This document shows, piece after piece, positions 58,150 to 64,000 of a stretch of DNA of 64,000 nt. A model generated the notes under the pieces. That model saw nothing but the letters and a program-made list of their open reading frames with translations. It ran no database searches and had not been told where the DNA came from. The stretch lies in contig NZ_CP073751.1 in assembly GCF_020025155.1 (NCBI RefSeq), positions 434,001 through 498,000 of the forward strand. The letters are read 5' to 3'. Numbering within the stretch: the stretch's first letter is position 1; the number at the start of each line of letters is the position of its first letter. The position numbers were made by a program, and so were the translations under genes. Source of the stretch: Halopseudomonas nanhaiensis (GTDB taxonomy: Bacteria; Pseudomonadota; Gammaproteobacteria; Pseudomonadales; Pseudomonadaceae).

Positions 58150-59595
58150 TCAACCACCCACCAGATCCCACAGATAGACGCCGGCGAAGCCGAGATAAAA
58201 CAGCCCGGCAGCGGTCATGCACAGGGTGATGCTCAAACCGGGCCGCAGGGCATGGGGCAGTCGCGTACGGTTGACGTAAAGCGCGCTGAGCGCGATGAAC
58301 GGGGTATGCAGCGCCGCGATGATGCCGGAAGCCGACATGACCGCCACCGGATCGCTGAACACCAGAATGATGGCAACCGGCACCACGCCGGTGATCGTCA
58401 GCACATACAGGCGCTTGATGTAGCGGCGCTCGAGCATGGGCAGGCCGGTTCGCTGCTTGAGCCAGTCAAGCGCGCCGAGTGCCCAGCCGCGGTCGGCGGC
58501 GTAGCGGCGATGACTTGTCAGGATCAGCGTCATGTCAGCGAAGCTTCTGCCCCAGCCATCCTGGTTGGCCAGCACGCTCCCGCCCAGCGCGATGACAATG
58601 GCAATCAGCAGCAGGTAGCGCCCGGCTTCGCCCCAGACATCCGAAAACAACCGCGCCAGATCCACGGCGACATCGGTGCCCTCCGGCACCACGCCTTCCG
58701 GAGCAAGCAGCTCCGCGCCCAGCACCATGAATGCGGTGATCACCACCAGGCCGCCCACCACGCCCAGCGTGGCAGCGCCGGACATGAGCCGGACCCAGGC
58801 CTGCGCCCGGTTGACCGCGTCATCGCGTGCCTGCGACTCGCTTTGCGCCTGCTCGCGCTCACGCTGCGCTTCGTCCGGCTCGTCCTCGTCGCGGTCGGCG
58901 CTGGTAAGCCCGCCGCCAAAGCCTCGCGTGGCCGTCCAGTAGCCGAACCAGACCAGCCCCATGGAGCCGGCCAGAATCGTCCCTACCCAGGGCAGAATGA
59001 TGTACAGATCGGGGTCGTCCGGCCAGCTCGGAATCATTCCGCTACCCATCGCCGGCAGGGAGGGGCCGACGACGATGGCAGAGGCGAGGACGCTCAACAT
59101 CAGCAACAGGGCCATTACGCGGCTTGCCTTTTCGATCAGCATGTACTGGCCGCTGGCGACGAAGGCGGTGCACAACACCACCAGTGCAATGCCGTAGATC
59201 GCCGTATTGCCGGGGAAAAATGACTGCAGCGCGCTGCCCACCACCGCCGATAGCCCGGCGATACCCACCGCTGCGGCGAGCAGTTGCGGCACGAAAATCA
59301 GCCAGACCGCCCAGCCTCGCGGTCCTTCGAGGTCATACAGACCTTCCAGCATGGTCTTGCCGGTGACGATGGAGAAGCGCGCCATTTCGCGAATCATCAC
59401 CCACATGAAGAACACCACCAGCAGCAGCAACCAGAACAGCTGGTATTCGTAGACCGAGGCCACTCGAGGGGTAAAGAGAATGGAGCCTGTGCCCACCGCG
59501 GACAGCATCCACAGGAGGCCGGGGCCATACCAGCTAAGCTTGCGACGCCCTTCCGGCGGCGCCGGCACCGTATCGCGAAACATCGGATTGCTCAA
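58150..59595 (-). CDS. Nramp-family-like transporter with altered metal-site motif
   Basis: 481-residue membrane protein with about 11 helices of the LeuT/Nramp fold. Helix 1 reads LLWMLSAVGTGSILFTPRVAS, lacking the canonical DPGN metal-binding motif. A roughly 30-residue charged Glu/Arg/Asp-rich loop lies at about 230-265. A late helix has DPVAVMSASGIIAALHTPFIALSALYVN. The missing motif suggests a substrate other than a divalent metal, as in Nramp-related Mg or Al transporters; this is inference. A TTG at 59595 with GGGAGG 6 bp upstream is the likely start; an ATG four codons later is the alternative. Confidence 0.8.
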   Translation of the reverse strand: MSNPMFRDTVPAPPEGRRKLSWYGPGLLWMLSAVGTGSILFTPRVASVYEYQLFWLLLLVVFFMWVMIREMARFSIVTGKTMLEGLYDLEGPRGWAVWLIFVPQLLAAAVGIAGLSAVVGSALQSFFPGNTAIYGIALVVLCTAFVASGQYMLIEKASRVMALLLMLSVLASAIVVGPSLPAMGSGMIPSWPDDPDLYIILPWVGTILAGSMGLVWFGYWTATRGFGGGLTSADRDEDEPDEAQREREQAQSESQARDDAVNRAQAWVRLMSGAATLGVVGGLVVITAFMVLGAELLAPEGVVPEGTDVAVDLARLFSDVWGEAGRYLLLIAIVIALGGSVLANQDGWGRSFADMTLILTSHRRYAADRGWALGALDWLKQRTGLPMLERRYIKRLYVLTITGVVPVAIILVFSDPVAVMSASGIIAALHTPFIALSALYVNRTRLPHALRPGLSITLCMTAAGLFYLGFAGVYLWDLVGG

Positions 59596-59754
59596 CGTTT
59601 CCTCCCATCAGCCAGACATGGTTCTACGGGCTACGAAAACGGTCGCCGTCAAATGTTCCTTGAGGCGCGTCGAGCGAATGACCTGCACAGGCCTGTGAAA
59701 ACAAAGCGGGGAGGAGAGTGCAACCGGCGCACGCACGCCGGCGACGAACCGGGC

Positions 59755-60021
59755 TCAGCGCAACTGGCTGTCCTTGCTGCCCCGGCGATTGAAGCCGCCA
59801 CTCTGCTGCCGGTCCTTGTCCAGCTGGGACTGGCAGGCCACGCACAGGCGCACGCCCGGCACAGCACGGCGGCGGGCTTCGGGGATTGGACTGTCGCACT
59901 CCTCGCAGTGGGTAAGGCTGTCTCCCTTGGGGAGCTCGTTGCGCGCCCGGCGCACGGCATCCTGGACGGTGTCGTCAATCTGATCCTGCACGGCGCCTTC
60001 GCGCGCCCACCCGGTAGCCAT
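59755..60021 (-). CDS. DksA/TraR-type zinc-finger protein (YbiI-like)
   Basis: 88-residue protein with a C-terminal four-cysteine zinc finger. The pairs are HCEECDSPIPEARR and LCVACQ, matching the DksA/TraR family finger (C-x2-C-x17-C-x2-C). There is no long coiled coil, so it is the short YbiI-type form and not true DksA. It may bind RNA polymerase's secondary channel, but this is unproven. The start at 60021 (MATGWAREGAVQDQIDD) was chosen for family length; the frame extends upstream without family similarity. It is divergent from the HhH gene. Confidence 0.85.
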   Translation of the reverse strand: MATGWAREGAVQDQIDDTVQDAVRRARNELPKGDSLTHCEECDSPIPEARRRAVPGVRLCVACQSQLDKDRQQSGGFNRRGSKDSQLR

Positions 60022-60156
60022 AGTCGCTCTCCTCGTTAGAAGCACCTTCTCAATGGAGCCGGTTCCGCCTAAGCGGTTCCGCGCGGCTCGTCGCTCACAT
60101 CGAACCGGTGCGTCGAAATCGGGTCGGCTGATTACCGGCGTGTGACAGGAGCATGA

Positions 60157-60588
60157 ATGGCCAGGCAGATCAACGCAGCAGATATCGGGCTCACTCTGCG
60201 AAAGGGCGACGAGTCGTCCCTGTTCAAATGGTTTCTGGCCAGCTTCCTCTTCGGCAAGCGCATTCGCCAGGCCACTGCCTTGCGGACCTACCGGGTGATC
60301 GTCGAGCAGCATGGGCACGATTCCCCTGACAAGTTGTGCCAGTGCAGCCATCGGCAGCTGGTCAACATGCTGGGCGAGGGAGGTTACGCCCGCTACGACG
60401 AATCCACTGCCGAGCGGCTCAGGTTGATGTGCGAGAAACTCAATGGAGAATTTGGAGGCAAAGTGAGCGCGATATTCGAGCAGAGCGCGGATCGTGAGGA
60501 GCTGGAAAAGCGGCTCCGGCAGTTCAAGGGTATCGGGCCCAGGACTACGGACATTTTCCTTCGCGAGACAGGTGAGGTGTGGACATGA
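60157..60588 (+). CDS. Short helix-hairpin-helix protein (endonuclease III/HhH-GPD-related)
   Basis: 143-residue protein with a helical region (SLFKWFLASFLFGKRIRQATALRTYRVIVE) and a C-terminal helix-hairpin-helix FKGIGPRTTDIFLRETGEVW. The family is usually about 180-210 residues and continues past this motif; here it ends just after it. No iron-sulfur Cys cluster or GPD catalytic Asp was seen, so glycosylase activity is doubtful. A CAGGAG site precedes the ATG. The stop overlaps the otsB start (ATGA), an unusual pairing with a trehalose gene. Confidence 0.7.
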   Translation: MARQINAADIGLTLRKGDESSLFKWFLASFLFGKRIRQATALRTYRVIVEQHGHDSPDKLCQCSHRQLVNMLGEGGYARYDESTAERLRLMCEKLNGEFGGKVSAIFEQSADREELEKRLRQFKGIGPRTTDIFLRETGEVWT

Positions 60589-61382
60589 ACAATGACGCGC
60601 TTGCAGTACATCCCCCTCACGCTTCGCTCGATGAGCTGATCGAGCGCTTCGGCCCCAGTCCCGCGCTGTTTCTCGACTATGACGGTACGCTCGCCGCGAT
60701 CCAGGCTACGCCCGACCAGGCGAAGCTGGAACCGCACGTGCGGCAGGCGTTGGAGCAGTTGGCCAGGCGTCATCCCGTCGCCATCGTCAGTGGGCGCGAG
60801 CGTACCGACGTCGAACAGCTGGTGGGTCTACCCGGGCTGATTTACGCGGGGAGTCACGGACTCGACATCGCCGGGCCAGGGGTGCGCTGGGACGCGCCCG
60901 AGGCCGGGGACACGCTCCCTGTGCTGGATAGCGCATGTGAGCAACTTCAGGCAGAGACTTCGAGGCTCGACGGCATCCTGATCGAGCGCAAGCGTTACGC
61001 TGTCGCCGTGCATTACCGGCTGGCCGACGATGAAACTACCCGCCAGGCGGAACGTGCGGTTGAACAGCTGGCCGGCACGCTTGTCGGGTTGAAGCTTGCT
61101 CACGGCAAGAAGGTCTGGGAGTTGCGGCCGGACATCGATTGGGACAAGGGCCGGGCGATAGACTGGCTCTGCAGTCAGCTCCGACGGTCCGCGCCGGGGT
61201 CCTTCAAGCCGGTGTTTCTGGGCGACGACGAGACGGACGAGGACGGTTTTATCGCAGTGGCGGCGCTGGGTGGGGTAGGGGTGCTGGTCGCGGATGCAGA
61301 GAGATCAAGTGCAGCCAGCATGCGGGTGACGTCAGTCGGTGACGTCGCCAACCTGCTGGATGCATTGAGTCGCAGGAGTTGA
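60585..61382 (+). CDS. otsB: Trehalose-6-phosphate phosphatase
   Basis: 265-residue HAD-family phosphatase removing phosphate from trehalose-6-phosphate. Motifs: LFLDYDGTLAAI near residue 27 (the nucleophile DxDGT), VAIVSGR near 66, GSHGLDI near 92, ELRPDIDWDKGRAIDWL near 180, and FLGDDETDEDGFIAV near 215. The partner otsA is not in the window, so trehalose-6-phosphate synthesis is encoded elsewhere. The ATG at 60585 overlaps the stop of the HhH gene and has GAGG 8 bp upstream. It suggests a role in osmotic stress. Confidence 0.92.
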   Translation: MNNDALAVHPPHASLDELIERFGPSPALFLDYDGTLAAIQATPDQAKLEPHVRQALEQLARRHPVAIVSGRERTDVEQLVGLPGLIYAGSHGLDIAGPGVRWDAPEAGDTLPVLDSACEQLQAETSRLDGILIERKRYAVAVHYRLADDETTRQAERAVEQLAGTLVGLKLAHGKKVWELRPDIDWDKGRAIDWLCSQLRRSAPGSFKPVFLGDDETDEDGFIAVAALGGVGVLVADAERSSAASMRVTSVGDVANLLDALSRRS

Positions 61383-61677
61383 CGTCGTCCGCGCAGTGTC
61401 GCGATGAATGATTTCACGCGAATATCATGAAACTTTCTGTAACGAGTTTAGTCGTAAAGTGTGCTGGAACGTCAGCCATGGATGAAGCGACACGGAGCCT
61501 CCAGATCCTCTCTGCCCATCCTTCGCTGGTGTCGCTCCAGCAGTCCCGGCGTGCCAAGGAGCAATCGCCGGCCGATAGTGCTGAACCAGCCCGCCGTCGG
61601 TTTTGCATAAGACTCAAAGCAAGCGTGGCTTTTCTGGCTGACGCAACCGCTCCGCAGACCCAGGATAGGAGTTCTGT

Positions 61678-62454
61678 ATGTTTGAGTTATCGACTGTCGA
61701 GCCCACCACGGTGGCCCGGCTCGTTAAGGATATCGATACCCGGGGTTTCGCCGTCCTCGAAGACTTCATTGCCGCTGACCAGCTGCAGCAGGCCCGGGAG
61801 TTCATTACCCGGCAGGTAACGGAGCATGGCCCCGAGTACTTTGCGCTTCATGGCGTGACGGCCATGCGCGACAGCCTGTTTGAGGATCTGGCCACCTCCC
61901 CGGCGTTTCGTCAGATGCTTAATGAGGTCTATGAGACCGGTCTCAAGCTGACCCTTCCGTCGGACGAAACCACGTTCCCGGTCATCCGATTTCTGCAGGG
62001 CAAGACAGGGCGCAAAGAGTCGCATTTCTTCCATTTCGATGCGACAGGCCTGACTGCGCTGGTGCCGATTGTCATTCCTACGGAAGGCAAACACTGCGGT
62101 GACCTCATTACCTTTCCGAACATTCGACCGATCCGTCGCAGCGTCATGGTCAACGTGATCGAAAAGGCAATACTGCATAACACGGTGAGCCAGAAACTGA
62201 CGTCCTGGCTGGTCGGCAGAGGCTGGCTGAATCCGGTGCGTATCAAACTCAAGCCGGGGAATGTCTATCTGTTCTGGGGCTATCGCAGCCTGCACGCGAA
62301 CGATCCATGCGATCCCAGCATGTTGCGCGCCACCGCGCTGTATCACTACGGCAATCCGCATCGCCACAGTCGGCTTGCCAAGCGGCTGCTCGGTCGCAAC
62401 CAGCGTAACCTGCCCATCGCGGACACCGAAGCTCAGGTGATCCCGGAGGCGTGA
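61678..62454 (+). CDS. Putative 2-oxoglutarate/Fe(II) dioxygenase (PhyH-like)
   Basis: 258-residue protein with the HxD...H metal triad of the phytanoyl-CoA dioxygenase superfamily. The H-x-D lies in FFHFDATGL near residue 118, and the distal His in SLHANDPCDPSMLRATALYHY near 203, followed by an Arg that would bind 2-oxoglutarate. The N terminus (TRGFAVLEDFIAADQLQQAREF) resembles PhyH proteins. The substrate is unknown, and no biosynthetic cluster surrounds it. The 295-bp gap before it shows no ORF of merit; an alternative 130-residue frame there was rejected. Confidence 0.7.
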   Translation: MFELSTVEPTTVARLVKDIDTRGFAVLEDFIAADQLQQAREFITRQVTEHGPEYFALHGVTAMRDSLFEDLATSPAFRQMLNEVYETGLKLTLPSDETTFPVIRFLQGKTGRKESHFFHFDATGLTALVPIVIPTEGKHCGDLITFPNIRPIRRSVMVNVIEKAILHNTVSQKLTSWLVGRGWLNPVRIKLKPGNVYLFWGYRSLHANDPCDPSMLRATALYHYGNPHRHSRLAKRLLGRNQRNLPIADTEAQVIPEA

Positions 62455-62537
62455 AGGCTGCCCCGGCAAGAGGGCGCCTGGGCATCTGCGACACCCATCC
62501 AGCGGCGCGCCTGTATCGAGCGCGCCGGCGCGTTGCG

Positions 62538-63227
62538 CTATTCGGTCGGTGGGGTAGGCCGGATCAGCACTTCATTGACATCGACATGCGGCGGCTGAGA
62601 CAGCGCGTACATCACGGCGCGCCCTATGTCTGCCGGCTCCAGCGCCTGAGACGGTGGTTGATCGAAGAACGGGGTATCGACCACGCCGGGTTCGATCAGC
62701 GTTACGCGTATGCCGCTGCCACGTATCTCCTCGCGCAAGCCATAGCCGATGGCGGAGACCGCCCACTTGGTCGCACTGTACATCGACCCGGCAATGGTCA
62801 CCCGGCCGGCCGCCGAGCCGGTCAGCAATACATGACCCCGGCTCTCGCGCAGAGCTGGCAGGCAGGCCTGGACTGTCAGGCCGACGCCGTACACGTTGGT
62901 GAGGATCATGTCGCGCCAGCTGTCCGGATCGGCGCCGCTGAACCCACCTGCGCTGCCACCGCGTCCGGCGTTGGCGAATACCGCGTCGAGCCGGGAGAAG
63001 GTCTCAAGCGTCTGCTCGACCATCCGCCGTTGATCGTCCTCGCTTTGTACATCGCAACGCACCACGAGTGCGCGTTCCGGCCCGCCGAGGTCGCTCTGCA
63101 GCGCGCGCAGCTTGTCTTCCGAACGTGCGGCGAGCACCAGGCGATAGCCGGCCCTGGCTGCTTCACGGGCGGTGGCTTCGCCGATGCCGGATGAAGCGCC
63201 GGTGATCAGCAGAACGGGGTCGGACAT
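62538..63227 (-). CDS. Short-chain dehydrogenase/reductase
   Basis: 229-residue SDR with the cofactor motif LLITGASSGIGEATAREAARAGY near residue 6, an acidic or Asp/Arg position after beta-2 (LAARSEDK, suggesting NADP), NAG in VFANAGRGGSAGG, a Ser/Tyr/Lys site in LTGSAAGRVTIAGSMYSATKWAV, and IEPGVVDTPFF. The YxxxK motif is MYSATKW. It resembles YdfG-type serine or hydroxy-acid dehydrogenases. The start MSDPVLLITGAS at 63227 follows an AAGGAG. It lies 62 bp downstream of the PAP2 gene on the same strand. Confidence 0.9.
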   Translation of the reverse strand: MSDPVLLITGASSGIGEATAREAARAGYRLVLAARSEDKLRALQSDLGGPERALVVRCDVQSEDDQRRMVEQTLETFSRLDAVFANAGRGGSAGGFSGADPDSWRDMILTNVYGVGLTVQACLPALRESRGHVLLTGSAAGRVTIAGSMYSATKWAVSAIGYGLREEIRGSGIRVTLIEPGVVDTPFFDQPPSQALEPADIGRAVMYALSQPPHVDVNEVLIRPTPPTE

Positions 63228-63288
63228 GGGAGTCTCCTTCATCGGGCCGCAGGTCGGCCGGGTCTCTGCTTGGAGAGAACCCGCTGGC

Positions 63289-64000
63289 TCAAGTTCCGGC
63301 GCGTTGCTGGCGCTGGTGCGCGCGGTGGGCATCGAGCATCAGGTTCAGGGTCAACGGCAGTGCTATGCCCAGACAGGCCGCGGCCATCACGTCAGTTGGC
63401 CAGTGCACCCCGAGGACCATGCGTGACAGGCCCACCAGCGCAATCCAGCACAGCGCCAGCCACAGGCCCAGCGAGCGCGTTCTCGGTCGCAAGCGGCGCA
63501 GGCACAGCGCCAGCGCCACCGCACAGGCCGCGGTACCCAGGGTATGTCCGCTGGGGAAGCTCGAACCCCAGTACACCTCCGTCTCCCACAGCGCGGGCCG
63601 GTCGCGTCCGACGCTGCGTTTGATTACGTAGACCATCAGCACCCCGCCGATGCCGGACGCTGCCAACAGCAGCGCCTCGGCACGCTGACGCAAGATCGCC
63701 AGGGCGACGACTACCAACCCGATGACCGGGGTGAGAAACATCGACGAACCGGTCAGCGTGATCCAGGCGAAGACCGTCACCAGCCAGGACGGCGTCTGCT
63801 GATTGAGGAACAGCAATACGGCCGTATCGAAATCGCTCGTTCGTGCGCCCAGCACCTGCTCGGCGACTTTCACCGCCGCCACGGTAAGCACGAGTATCAG
63901 CAACAGGGCGATACGGCGTTCCTCCAGGTGGATGGACCAGCCGCGCTGCATGCGCCGCACGGCAGTGAACAGGCCCAGATAGAGGGCGGCGGTTATCAGC
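63289..64000 (-). CDS. PAP2-family phosphatase, probably cut by the right edge
   Basis: Inner-membrane phosphatase of the PAP2 superfamily. All three catalytic motifs are present: KRSVGRDRPALW (K-x6-RP), SFPSGHT, and SRMVLGVHWPTD (SR-x5-H-x3-D). Candidate starts at 63960 (GTG) and 63951 (ATG) lack a ribosome binding site. The frame stays open to the window edge with a hydrophobic stretch LITAALYLGLFTAV, so the N terminus probably lies outside. Family members act on undecaprenyl pyrophosphate or phosphatidate. The exact substrate is unknown. Confidence 0.8.
   Translation of the reverse strand, partial: LITAALYLGLFTAVRRMQRGWSIHLEERRIALLLILVLTVAAVKVAEQVLGARTSDFDTAVLLFLNQQTPSWLVTVFAWITLTGSSMFLTPVIGLVVVALAILRQRAEALLLAASGIGGVLMVYVIKRSVGRDRPALWETEVYWGSSFPSGHTLGTAACAVALALCLRRLRPRTRSLGLWLALCWIALVGLSRMVLGVHWPTDVMAAACLGIALPLTLNLMLDAHRAHQRQQRAGT

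Noticed and set aside
61427..61819. 130-codon frame before the 2-oxoglutarate oxygenase gene
   Set aside because: No ribosome binding site and no domain, and it overlaps the start of the real gene in another frame.

Overview
The window is a GC-rich chromosomal segment from a gammaproteobacterium of the Pseudomonadaceae, probably Pseudomonas or a marine relative such as Halopseudomonas. The evidence is gene order and protein content: surA-lptD opposite amgK-murU, rpe-gph-trpE, trpGDC, gcdR/gcdH/gcdG, rhlE, metF-ahcY, metK with an ArsR-type regulator next to tktA, and epd-pgk-fba all occur in this arrangement in Pseudomonas. Species assignment is inference. No rRNA, tRNA, CRISPR array, insertion sequence or prophage was seen. 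The left edge cuts surA and the right edge probably cuts a PAP2 phosphatase.

Layout. 1-5.8 kb: outer-membrane LPS assembly (surA, lptD) and peptidoglycan sugar recycling (amgK, murU, djlA-like). 5.7-13.4 kb: rpe, gph and an uninterrupted trpE-G-D-C block with a probable Trp leader peptide, then cytochrome b561 and yceI. 13.4-17.3 kb: glutarate/glutaryl-CoA catabolism (LysR regulator, gcdH, gcdG). 17.4-21.4 kb: a universal stress protein, a DUF3617 protein, RhlE helicase and a solute-binding protein. 21.4-26.9 kb: the S-adenosylmethionine cycle (metF, ahcY, metK, SahR-like regulator). 27-32.7 kb: central carbon metabolism (tktA, epd, pgk, fba). 32.7-45.6 kb: PQQ sugar dehydrogenase, three diguanylate cyclases, an SLC13 transporter, DbpA, a zinc alcohol dehydrogenase and a REC-CheC protein. 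45.6-64 kb: ald, lipid acyltransferases, an HI0933-type flavoprotein, an unrecognised His-containing membrane protein, a phosphoesterase, a lipid kinase, an RND pump with a frameshifted adaptor, an Nramp-like transporter, a small zinc-finger protein, an HhH protein, otsB, a 2-oxoglutarate oxygenase, an SDR and a PAP2 phosphatase.

The most interesting signal is in the noncoding DNA. About 100-nt structured repeats occur three times: two between gcdH and gcdG in opposite orientations, and one upstream of ahcY. Each has a conserved core with two small hairpins whose loops contain TCC, and outer arms that differ in sequence between copies but pair within each copy. The ahcY copy sits inside what reads as an S-adenosylhomocysteine (SAH) riboswitch, in the P2 stem-loop position, with the P1 and pseudoknot strands intact on either side. 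A perfect inverted repeat in front of the SahR-like gene suggests a second SAH-responsive control layer a few kilobases away, so SAM recycling may be sensed by both RNA and protein here.
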